Of a DNA stretch of 36,189 nt, positions 17,743 through 25,326 are shown one piece after another. Position numbers and translations under genes: made by a program. The number at the start of each line of letters is the position of its first letter. Positions within the stretch are counted from its first letter, which is position 1. The stretch is from CAZAKO01 sp964546145 (GTDB taxonomy: Bacteria; Fidelibacterota; UBA2242). The stretch lies in assembly GCA_964546145.1 (NCBI GenBank), contig CAZJIU010000014.1, forward strand, positions 1 to 36,189, read 5' to 3'. A model generated the notes under the pieces. That model was not told the DNA's origin, searched no databases, and was given only the letters and a program-made list of their open reading frames with translations.

Positions 17743-18497
17743 GGCGTAAGATTTTTCTGGCTACAATAATAAGTATTCAAATTTTATTTAATCTAATGCG
17801 ATGCGGCGAAAGCATTGAAGATCCCGATCCACCGATGCGACCTGTCTGGGTCGAGAAGTCAATCCTACTGGCAATTAACGAAACTGGCATCCGCCCTTAT
17901 GCCGAAGGAGATGGCATTCTACTAGAATGGCATCCCAATTCTGAAAATGACCTTGCCGGCTATAAACTCTACCGTGCCAGTAATGATATTAAAAATAAAT
18001 TCGAAAAGATTGCCGACATCAATGCTTTCACAGTAGGTGGTGCCGATACATTTTATATTGATGATCTAATGAGCTTTAATACCGATTATTTCTATTATTT
18101 GAAAGCCTATGACCAGGCAGAAAATCTCAGTCCACCCTCAGATACTCTGCGATATAATTTAATTCCCAAAGTCAATCCAACACTTCCATCCGGGACAATA
18201 TCTAATACCCAACCAACTTTCGAGTGGTACGACTTCTCATCAGCAACCTTTCAATACGTAATCCGGGTCGAAACCTTTCTCTCCCGAGAAGTTATTTGGA
18301 TTTCTCAGTTTACAAAGCCAAATTACACCGATTTTTTACAAAGGATTGCTTATAATAATGATGGAACCGCCAGGATTCCCTCACTGGAATCAGGAACGAC
18401 TTATCAGTGGTGTATTAAGCCTATCTCGCTCATAGATAATGATAATCTCGATATTGGCGGTTCGCTTTCTAACTGGGCTTATTTTTCAATTGAATAA
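17739..18497 (+). CDS. Putative lipoprotein with fibronectin type III domain
   Basis: No specific function recognised. The start is a TTG overlapping the TGA of the preceding barrel gene. The N-terminus is a lipoprotein-like signal ending LMRC (Cys22); Arg just before the Cys is atypical for a lipobox. Residues about 55-150 form an FN3 domain (LLEWHPNSENDLAGYKLYRAS, then FYYLKAYDQAENLSPPS). A second Ig-like half follows (TFEWYDFSSATFQYVIRV, then TYQWCIKPI). Tight coupling to porU and the PorV/Q barrel suggests an envelope accessory protein of the type IX block (inference). Confidence 0.7.
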   Translation: MRRKIFLATIISIQILFNLMRCGESIEDPDPPMRPVWVEKSILLAINETGIRPYAEGDGILLEWHPNSENDLAGYKLYRASNDIKNKFEKIADINAFTVGGADTFYIDDLMSFNTDYFYYLKAYDQAENLSPPSDTLRYNLIPKVNPTLPSGTISNTQPTFEWYDFSSATFQYVIRVETFLSREVIWISQFTKPNYTDFLQRIAYNNDGTARIPSLESGTTYQWCIKPISLIDNDNLDIGGSLSNWAYFSIE

Positions 18498-18510
18498 TAA
18501 AGGTTTAAAT

Positions 18511-19005
18511 ATGCAAAAAATAGTAATCTTATCTCTAATAATTTTTTTAACAATCTCTCTTAGCGGACAAATCCAACCTTCAATACCCGCCGCTCGCACC
18601 GATGCCTCACGTTATGTACTGTCAGCCAAAAGCGATGCTTTATTGATGACGGTCAAGGTCTGGGGTGAAGTCCAAAAACCAGGATTGTACGATGTACCCA
18701 TCGGCACCGATTTAGTGGAATTAATTTCCTCAGCCGGAGGTCCAACATCCCGCGCCAAATTATCCAAGGTTAAAATTATTCGAGAAGCAACCAACGGTTC
18801 AAAAAGCACTGTCTCAATTATCAATATCAAAGAGTACCTCGATACTGGCAATGCTGAAAACATCGTAGAGATTAAATCGAACGATACAGTCGTCGTGCCG
18901 GTCAAACCAATTCAATATTTATCTACTTCATTATCCTGGACAAGTCAGATTATTAACCTTATATACATAATCACGATGTTCGATTATTATCGAACGAGAC
19001 CTTGA
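18511..19005 (+). CDS. Small exported protein with a single SLBB domain
   Basis: A 164-residue protein. I chose the ATG at 18511 because AAAGG (18499-18503) lies about 8 bases before it and a signal peptide follows at once (KIVILSLIIFLTISLSG); the frame is open further upstream but inside the preceding gene. Residues about 45-85 are an SLBB fold (VKVWGEVQKPGLYDVPIGT, then SSAGGP), as found in polysaccharide-export and competence proteins. There is no Poly_export domain. A hydrophobic stretch near the C-terminus (about 140-157) could anchor or insert in a membrane. It follows the FN3 lipoprotein by 13 bases. The role is unknown; an outer-membrane accessory is a reasonable guess. Confidence 0.78.
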   Translation: MQKIVILSLIIFLTISLSGQIQPSIPAARTDASRYVLSAKSDALLMTVKVWGEVQKPGLYDVPIGTDLVELISSAGGPTSRAKLSKVKIIREATNGSKSTVSIINIKEYLDTGNAENIVEIKSNDTVVVPVKPIQYLSTSLSWTSQIINLIYIITMFDYYRTRP

Positions 19006-19038
19006 TAATTAAAAACTAAAGTACAGGAGTATTTTAAC

Positions 19039-19524
19039 ATGATGGACAAAATTGATGTACAGATTCTGGATATTCTGCAGAAAGACGGACGGATTCAACG
19101 CAATCGCATAGCAAAACAGGTAGGTTTAACAATTCCGGCAGTAAGTGAGCGCATGCGCAAGTTGGAGAAAAAGGGCATCATTGCCGGTTACCATGCCAAA
19201 ATCAATAATGCAGCTATTGGCAAAGATGTTACTGCATTTGTCTTTGTAATAACCTCCCCTTCTAAAACCTATGATGAATTTATCAAAAATGTCCGTGAAC
19301 AAAACGAAATCATCGAGTGTCACTCGATTACTGGCGAAGGATCTTACTTATTAAAAATTCAGACCGAAAATACTACGACGCTCGAAAAACTACTGTCTGA
19401 AATCCTATCTTGGCAAGGAGTTTTACAGACCCGCACCTATATCGTCCTCTCAAGTTACAAAGAGTTTTCATCCGTAAAACCTGCTGTTTCTTTAATCAAA
19501 AAATCAAATCCAACTAAGAAATAA
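19039..19524 (+). CDS. Lrp/AsnC-family transcriptional regulator
   Basis: A 161-residue leucine-responsive-type regulator. An N-terminal winged HTH (residues about 3-52, DVQILDILQKDGRIQR, then AVSERMRKLEKKGII) is followed by an alpha/beta RAM ligand-binding domain (about 65-145) with the family's GEGSYLLKI turn near residue 100. AGGAG (19025-19029) lies 9 bases before the ATG; a second ATG directly follows. The TAA overlaps the ATG of prfB by one base. The effector and targets are not readable; members usually bind amino acids and act as octamers. Confidence 0.92.
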   Translation: MMDKIDVQILDILQKDGRIQRNRIAKQVGLTIPAVSERMRKLEKKGIIAGYHAKINNAAIGKDVTAFVFVITSPSKTYDEFIKNVREQNEIIECHSITGEGSYLLKIQTENTTTLEKLLSEILSWQGVLQTRTYIVLSSYKEFSSVKPAVSLIKKSNPTKK

Positions 19525-20640
19525 TGATCAGTGAAATCAAATCCAGACTAGAAATGCTGGAACCAAGGATTCACGAAATACGGAGGTTTCTTTGACGTTG
19601 ATAACAGTCAACGTTTATTAGCCGAAGCCCAAGTCAGGATTTCCGCCAGCAATTTCTGGAATCATAAAGAGGCAGCCCAGGCAACCTTGCAGCAGATCAG
19701 CCTCCTTGAAACCAACCTTAACAAATATCATGACCTGATGAAATTGTGGAATGATATCAATGAACTTTTGGCAATAATGGAAGCAGAGGATGATGAGTCA
19801 ATGCTGCAAGATGTCCAGGCATGGGTGGATGATCTATCAAATCGCCTGGATAAAATTGAACTTGAAACAATGCTCAATGAAGAGGATGACACTAAAAACG
19901 CGATTATGACCATTCATCCAGGAGCAGGAGGAACAGAATCTCAGGATTGGGCGGAGATGCTGCTTAGAATGTATATGCGCTGGTTTGAACGCTCCAGCAT
20001 GGAAGCTCAAGTCATTGATTTGATTGCGGGTGAAGAGGCTGGAATCAAGGATGTAACAGTTGAGGTTAAGGGTAGTTACGCCTTCGGCTACTTGAAGTCC
20101 GAAGCCGGTATCCATCGGCTTGTCCGCCTTTCCCCTTTTGATGCCAATCACCGACGACATACTTCATTCGCAGCGGTTTTCGTCTATCCCGAGGTCGAGG
20201 AGAATATTGACGTGGACATCAATCCTGATGATTTGCGAATTGATACCTTTCGAGCCAGCGGAGCCGGAGGTCAGCATGTCAATAAAACTGATTCGGCAAT
20301 TCGGATTACTCACATCCCTACCGGAATAGTCGTCCAGTGCCAGAATGAACGCTCCCAGTATAAAAATAAAGCCTCAGCCATGAAGATTCTGAGAGCCCGA
20401 CTCTATCAGTTGAAAAAGGAGGAATTAGAGCAAGAAAAATCAGCCATCGAAAAAAATAAAAAGGGTATCTCCTGGGGTAATCAAATCCGTTCGTATGTCT
20501 TTCAACCTTACACTTTAGTAAAAGATCACCGCACAAAATATGAGGACAGCAACATTCAAGCAGTCATGGACGGCGATATTGACGGTTTTCTGAGAGCCTA
20601 TTTAGCTTATAAAACTATTGAGGAGAAAAAGAAACAGTGA
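19524..20640 (+). CDS. prfB: Peptide chain release factor 2, programmed +1 frameshift
   Basis: RF2 terminates translation at UGA and UAA. The gene is read as 19524-19592 joined to 19594-20640, giving 371 residues. The first 23 codons end CGG AGG TTT CTT and then an in-frame TGA (19593-19595); skipping one T restores the RF2 frame (DVDNSQRLLAEAQ). The stop-recognition motif SPF is encoded at 20131-20139 and the catalytic GGQ at 20266-20274 (SGAGGQHVNKT), confirming RF2 rather than RF1. The start overlaps the upstream regulator's TAA, and the TGA overlaps the lysS GTG start (GTGA). Confidence 0.96.
19581..19596 (+). promoter_or_regulatory. Programmed +1 ribosomal frameshift site in prfB
   Basis: The elements are CGGAGG, three bases, CTT, then TGA followed by C. 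The Shine-Dalgarno-like GGAGG sits three bases before the CTT slip codon, the same geometry as the classical prfB site, and the TGA-C context is the poor terminator that RF2 itself reads. Low RF2 slows termination and favours slippage, giving autoregulation (established for the family). Confidence 0.94.
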
Positions 20641-22136
20641 ATCCAGAAGAGCAGCATATCGGCAAATCATTAAGTGAAATTTTGAAAATCCGGCAGGAAA
20701 AATTAACCAAAATCAGGGATCTGGGATTCGAACCTTACCCCTATAACTTTTCACAGAGGCACAACTGCCGCCAGGTTGTCGAGAATTACTCCCAATTAGC
20801 CGAAAATACACCCGTCAGTGTAGCTGGACGAATCATGACAATTCGCAAAATGGGACGGGCGAGTTTCTGTCACATTCAGGATGAAAGCGGAAAGTTGCAG
20901 CTTTATCTCCAAGAAAATAAAGTCGGTGCTCAAGTTTACGAACTGTTCGGCTTACTCGATATTGGTGATATCATCGGCACAAAGGGTAAGGTATTTAAAA
21001 CCCGCACCGGTGAAATTACACTATTTGCTGAGGAACTGCAGCTCCTTTCGAAAAACGTCCGTCCAATCCCAATCGTCAAGGAAAAAGATGGGATTATATT
21101 CGACGCTTTCAGCGATAAGGAGCAGCGCTACCGGCAGCGTTATCTTGACCTGATTGTCAATCCCGAGGTTAAGGAAATATTTAAATTGCGTAGTAAAATC
21201 ATCCAATGGACGCGCGATTTTCTCAATGAACGGGGATTCCTCGAAGTCGAAACCCCAATTCTCCAGCCCAACTACGGTGGGGCTTTTGCCAAACCATTTA
21301 AAACCTATTATAATGCTCTCGATCGCGAATTTTATCTCCGGATCGCCGATGAATTATACCTCAAACGGCTAATCATTGGCGGATTCGAGAAAGTGTACGA
21401 AATCGCCAAAAATTTTCGAAACGAAGGAATTGACCGCAACCATAATCCGGAGTTCACCGCTCTGGAATTCTATCAAACTTATGTGGATTATTATTATTTA
21501 ATGGATATGGTGGAAGATTATTTTCGTTTTCTGGTTAACAATCTTGGCCAATCCACCTTCAAATTTGGTGATCATGCGATTGATTTCGGTCAACCCTTCC
21601 AGCGGCAGGGGATGTTTGATTTGATCAAAGAAAATGTCGGCACCGACATCCGCGAATTCAACGAGCGGGAAATGGCCGAACTGTGCAAGCATAAAGGACT
21701 CGAAGTTGAGCCCAAAACGGGCTATGGTAAATTGATCGAGCTCCTGTTCGACAACTTTGTCGCCGTAAAACTGATTCAGCCCACTTTTGTGATAGATTAC
21801 CCCAAGGTAATTTCACCCCTGGCAAAAAGTAAACGCGATGGCAGTAAAGACCTTGTCGAACGCTTCGAATTATATATCGCCGGCCAGGAATTTGCCAACG
21901 CCTTCAGCGAATTAAATGATCCTTTTGATCAGCGGGAGCGATTTGAGAATCAGAACAAGTTACGTGAACTCGGCGATGAAGAGGCTCAGACGATGGATGA
22001 GGACTTCGTCATGGCGATGGAATACGGCATGCCACCCACCGGCGGCGTCGGAATCGGAATAGACCGCGCCGTGATGCTTTTTACCAACCAGCGTTCGCTC
22101 AAGGATGTAATCCTTTTTCCGCAGCTGCGCACTTAA
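20637..22136 (+). CDS. lysS: Lysyl-tRNA synthetase, class II
   Basis: Charges tRNA-Lys. An N-terminal OB-fold anticodon-binding domain (about residues 58-140, VAGRIMTIRKMGRASFCHIQ) precedes the class II core. Motif 1 is near 198-213 (RGFLEVETPIL), motif 2 at 259-279 (NFRNEGIDRNHNPEFTALEF) and motif 3 at 469-482 (GGVGIGIDRAVMLF). At 499 residues it is of normal length. The GTG start overlaps the prfB stop, so the two are coupled, as in many bacteria where prfB and lysS are neighbours. Confidence 0.97.
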   Translation: MNPEEQHIGKSLSEILKIRQEKLTKIRDLGFEPYPYNFSQRHNCRQVVENYSQLAENTPVSVAGRIMTIRKMGRASFCHIQDESGKLQLYLQENKVGAQVYELFGLLDIGDIIGTKGKVFKTRTGEITLFAEELQLLSKNVRPIPIVKEKDGIIFDAFSDKEQRYRQRYLDLIVNPEVKEIFKLRSKIIQWTRDFLNERGFLEVETPILQPNYGGAFAKPFKTYYNALDREFYLRIADELYLKRLIIGGFEKVYEIAKNFRNEGIDRNHNPEFTALEFYQTYVDYYYLMDMVEDYFRFLVNNLGQSTFKFGDHAIDFGQPFQRQGMFDLIKENVGTDIREFNEREMAELCKHKGLEVEPKTGYGKLIELLFDNFVAVKLIQPTFVIDYPKVISPLAKSKRDGSKDLVERFELYIAGQEFANAFSELNDPFDQRERFENQNKLRELGDEEAQTMDEDFVMAMEYGMPPTGGVGIGIDRAVMLFTNQRSLKDVILFPQLRT

Positions 22137-22149
22137 CGGCAAAACCGTC

Positions 22150-23370
22150 ATGGCTTTACCTTTCTTTATTGCCCGTCGTCATCTTTTCCACCGCCACAAA
22201 ATTGGCTATATCTCCTTCATCAGTATTATTTCTACAATCGGATTGGCAGTCGGAGTCGCGGCACTAATTATTACCATCTCCATTTTAAATGGCTTTGAAA
22301 ATGTGATCAAAGAAAAACTGATCGGTTTTGACGCTCATATCCGCTTGAGATTGTTAAATAACGAAACTTTTGAATCCGTCGGAAATATTGGGGATTACCT
22401 CCAGACGATTCCCGGTGTCCGTCATGTCGTTCGTTACATTCATAATCCGGTAATGATCCGCTATAAAGGCGAAACTGACGGCGTGGTTTTGGAGGGATTA
22501 AACGCCGAAGACCTTACCAAAACCCTTAATATTGACCGTTTTTTGAAAAGTGGTCAACTGACTTTTCATACGAAGGACAATCGAGACGGGATCATCATCG
22601 GCCAAAAATTAGCCAATTATCTGGGTGCTCAATTGGGCGATCAGGTTTACCTTTTTGTTTTGCACTCAGTTACTGAATTCACCAATCGGCCCCGAATCGG
22701 CAGTTTTACGATTACCGGTATTTACGAATCGGGCATAGCCGACTATGACGACATTTTCATCTATACCAGCCTTGAAGCCGCTCAGAAATTATATGATTTT
22801 GGCGATCAATTTTCTGGTTTTCAGATCATCCTAGACAATCCCTATGATGCTGCCAAGATCACTGAACAGATCAATGCGACGCTGGGTTACCCTTATCATG
22901 CAATGAGCTGGCTTGACCTGCACTATAATCTCTTTGAATGGTTGCGGATTCAACGTCTACCAATTTTGATCATTTTCGGCTTAATTGCCCTGGTGGCAAT
23001 CTTCAATATCATTAGTTCGCTAATGATGATAGTCATCGAAAAAACCAGGGATATCGGAGTACTAAAAAGCATGGGAGTTAGCCATCGTCAGACCGGCAAA
23101 ATTTTTCTGATCGAGGGTGCGATTATTGGAGTTGCTGGCACGTTACTCGGATTTTTATTAGCCGGGATTCTAGCCTGGATCCAAATTCGGTTTAATCTTA
23201 TCTCAATCCCGGAAGATGTCTATTTCATGAGCCAGCTGCCAATCCAATTAGAACCAAGCTATTTTCTGATTATTGGCGGTCTGGCAATTCTTTGTTCAAT
23301 TCTGGCTACAATCTATCCTTCCACCAAAGCCGTCCATCTGGCACCTGCCGAGGCAATCCGCTATGAGTAA
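22150..23370 (+). CDS. lolC: LolC/LolE-family lipoprotein-releasing ABC permease (first copy)
   Basis: Inner-membrane permease that extracts lipoproteins for transfer to the outer membrane. Of 406 residues, helix 1 is at about 20-45 (FISIISTIGLAVGVAALIIT). A large periplasmic domain follows (about 50-270). Three more helices complete the FtsX/LolE topology: IIFGLIALVAIFNIISSLMM, then a GAIIGVAGTLLGFLLAGILA segment, then the last near 375-395. The cytoplasmic IEKTRDIGVLKSMG coupling loop sits after helix 2, and the protein ends in the family's PAEAIRYE. Its stop overlaps the next permease start by 8 bases. Confidence 0.9.
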   Translation: MALPFFIARRHLFHRHKIGYISFISIISTIGLAVGVAALIITISILNGFENVIKEKLIGFDAHIRLRLLNNETFESVGNIGDYLQTIPGVRHVVRYIHNPVMIRYKGETDGVVLEGLNAEDLTKTLNIDRFLKSGQLTFHTKDNRDGIIIGQKLANYLGAQLGDQVYLFVLHSVTEFTNRPRIGSFTITGIYESGIADYDDIFIYTSLEAAQKLYDFGDQFSGFQIILDNPYDAAKITEQINATLGYPYHAMSWLDLHYNLFEWLRIQRLPILIIFGLIALVAIFNIISSLMMIVIEKTRDIGVLKSMGVSHRQTGKIFLIEGAIIGVAGTLLGFLLAGILAWIQIRFNLISIPEDVYFMSQLPIQLEPSYFLIIGGLAILCSILATIYPSTKAVHLAPAEAIRYE

Positions 23371-24586
23371 ATCGATATTAACCTGGATTTCTTTACGCTA
23401 TTTCAAGTCGAAAAAACAGACCGGTCTGATCTCTTTTACCTCATATATTTCGATCGCCGGAATTGCATTGGGCGCTTTTACATTACTAATTACTCTAAGT
23501 ACCCTGAACGGATTCGAATCGGAGATTTCCTCACGGGTAATAGATTTCGAGTCGCATATTCGCATTACCGGAAAAGAATTAACTGACACCCAGATTGCCC
23601 GGGTTAAAGCCCTGCTCCAGGGAAGAAATGTGAATGTAATTTACCCTTTCGTTACCAAAAAATCGGTCCTTTCCACAATTGGTACCGATGCAGTTGTCCG
23701 GCTGAAAGGTGTTGATTCAACAATTTTTTCGACCAAGATTGTCTTGCCCCAAGCCATAATCCGGGGTAATAATAGTTTTGTGGCACCCACTTCCAATCTG
23801 CCCGGTATAGTTGTTGGTTACCGCCTGGCTGACAAACTGGGCCTATTTTTAGGTGATACCGTAAACGTGATTAATCCGTTGGATATCAGGAGTTCTCTCA
23901 GTATTCCTTATGTCGGTCAATTTGTGTTGAGTGGAGTATTTAAACTGGATTTATTCGATTACGATGAAAACCTGGCTTTTGTGGATCTTCACCAAGCTCA
24001 GAAAATCTTCAAAATGGAAGGTTTGTATTCAGGAATTGATATTAGATTCGATAAATATAAAAACAGTAAAGAAGTTGAAGACTATCTTCGAACCAACCTG
24101 GATTCACAATTTTCGATTTCGAGTTGGGAAGACCTTCACAAAGATCTATTTGGCGCAATGAAACTTGAGAAATATGGCAGTTTTCTGGCGTTAACTTTTA
24201 TTATCCTCATTGCTATTTTTAATTTAACCAGTTCACTTATTATGTTAATCATGGAGAAAATCAGAGAGATCGGCATGCTCCAAACCCTTGGAATGAACTC
24301 CAAACATATTCAAGGTATTTTTTTGAGATTAGGATTTATAACCGGCAGCATCGGTTTGATTATCGGTCTAATCCTGGCAATGACATTATGCCTGCTGCAA
24401 ATTAATTTGCGGTTTATCCCCCTACCTTCAGTTTATATCATTCCCTATCTACCTATGGAAATTCATGCGCTGGACATTCTGGCAATTGCGGCTGCTGGAA
24501 TAATTCTAATTTTTATCGGTACTCTCTATCCCAGTTGGCGGATCGGAAAACTTACTCCTTTAGAGGCAATCCAATATGAAAAATGA
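23363..24586 (+). CDS. lolE: LolC/LolE-family lipoprotein-releasing ABC permease (second copy)
   Basis: A paralogue of the preceding permease with the same four-helix plan and 407 residues from the ATG at 23363; the frame is open upstream but only as overlap with the first permease. Helix 1 is in SYISIAGIALGAFTLLITL, the coupling loop is MEKIREIGMLQTLGM, and the C-terminus is TPLEAIQYE. The pair probably forms the heterodimer working with the downstream ATPase. Which is functionally LolC and which LolE is a naming guess. It overlaps lolD by 11 bases. Confidence 0.88.
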   Translation: MSKSILTWISLRYFKSKKQTGLISFTSYISIAGIALGAFTLLITLSTLNGFESEISSRVIDFESHIRITGKELTDTQIARVKALLQGRNVNVIYPFVTKKSVLSTIGTDAVVRLKGVDSTIFSTKIVLPQAIIRGNNSFVAPTSNLPGIVVGYRLADKLGLFLGDTVNVINPLDIRSSLSIPYVGQFVLSGVFKLDLFDYDENLAFVDLHQAQKIFKMEGLYSGIDIRFDKYKNSKEVEDYLRTNLDSQFSISSWEDLHKDLFGAMKLEKYGSFLALTFIILIAIFNLTSSLIMLIMEKIREIGMLQTLGMNSKHIQGIFLRLGFITGSIGLIIGLILAMTLCLLQINLRFIPLPSVYIIPYLPMEIHALDILAIAAAGIILIFIGTLYPSWRIGKLTPLEAIQYEK

Positions 24587-25265
24587 CGAAAATCCTATCT
24601 TAACCGTAAAGGAACTTTCAAAATCCTATTATAACGACGGAGTCGAGGTTCCGGTCCTGAATAAAATCTCATTTTCGGTTAATCCCGGAGAAGTCATTAC
24701 AATCATGGGACCTTCGGGAGTTGGCAAATCTACCCTGCTTAATCTTTTAGGCACACTTGATTTTCCCGATAACGGTGAGGTATTTTATCAGGAAGTCAAT
24801 CCTTTCACTCTGCCGGAAAAAGAGATAGCCCACTTTCGCAATAAAACTATCGGATTTGTTTTTCAATTTCATCACCTGTTGCCGGAGTTTACCGCCCTGG
24901 AAAATGTCATGCTACCCTCGATCATTTACGAATCGAATACCGAGGCAGCCAGAGCGAAAGCCATCGAACTGCTGGATAAAGTTGGTATAGGTCATCGTCT
25001 TCATCATCGGCCTTCTGCTTTGTCCGGCGGTGAACGTCAACGGGTAGCTGTTGCCCGGGCTTTAATCAATGACCCGCTAGTTGTCCTTGCCGACGAACCC
25101 TCAGGAAATCTGGATATTCAAAATAGCGAAATGTTGATTAACCTGATTCTTGAGCTGAATCGGCAATTCAAACGGACATTTATTATTGCCACCCACAACG
25201 CCGAAATCGCTGCCAAGTCCCACCGCGTGTTGCAGCTGAGTACCGGCAAGACCCGTTTCCGTTGA
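24576..25265 (+). CDS. lolD: Lipoprotein-releasing system ATPase LolD
   Basis: ABC ATPase powering lipoprotein release. Walker A GPSGVGKST is at residues 45-53, the Q-loop is in FVFQFHHLLPEF, the ABC signature is LSGGERQRVAVARAL, Walker B is VVLADEPSGNLD, and the H-loop is ATHN. The FQFHHLLPEFTALENV stretch is typical of the LolD/MacB group. It starts inside the 3' end of the second permease, so all three Lol genes are translationally coupled. It ends 52 bases before the clpC region, where a candidate promoter lies. Confidence 0.93.
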   Translation: MKNDENPILTVKELSKSYYNDGVEVPVLNKISFSVNPGEVITIMGPSGVGKSTLLNLLGTLDFPDNGEVFYQEVNPFTLPEKEIAHFRNKTIGFVFQFHHLLPEFTALENVMLPSIIYESNTEAARAKAIELLDKVGIGHRLHHRPSALSGGERQRVAVARALINDPLVVLADEPSGNLDIQNSEMLINLILELNRQFKRTFIIATHNAEIAAKSHRVLQLSTGKTRFR

Positions 25266-25274
25266 AAAGTTTAA

Positions 25275-25304
25275 TTGACTTTAGGCTTCAACCTGTTATA
25301 TATT
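25275..25304 (+). promoter_or_regulatory. Candidate sigma70-type promoter upstream of clpC
   Basis: TTGACT (25275-25280) and TATATT (25299-25304) are each one mismatch from consensus and separated by 18 bases. Transcription would begin near 25311, giving a very short leader before the clpC start. Promoter consensus in this lineage is unknown. Confidence 0.45.
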
Positions 25305-25326
25305 CAATCGTGAGTAAGTGTTAGAA

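Noticed and set aside
18439..18510. Upstream extension of the SLBB gene reading frame
   Set aside because: It lies inside the FN3 lipoprotein gene, while the ATG at 18511 has a ribosome site and is followed directly by a signal peptide.
22137..22149. ACGG-CAAAA-CCGT hairpin between lysS and the first Lol permease
   Set aside because: The stem is only 4 bp and lies directly at a start codon; probably chance.
23273..23362. Upstream extension of the second Lol permease frame
   Set aside because: It only reads through the end of the first permease in another frame; the ATG at 23363 gives the normal family N-terminus.
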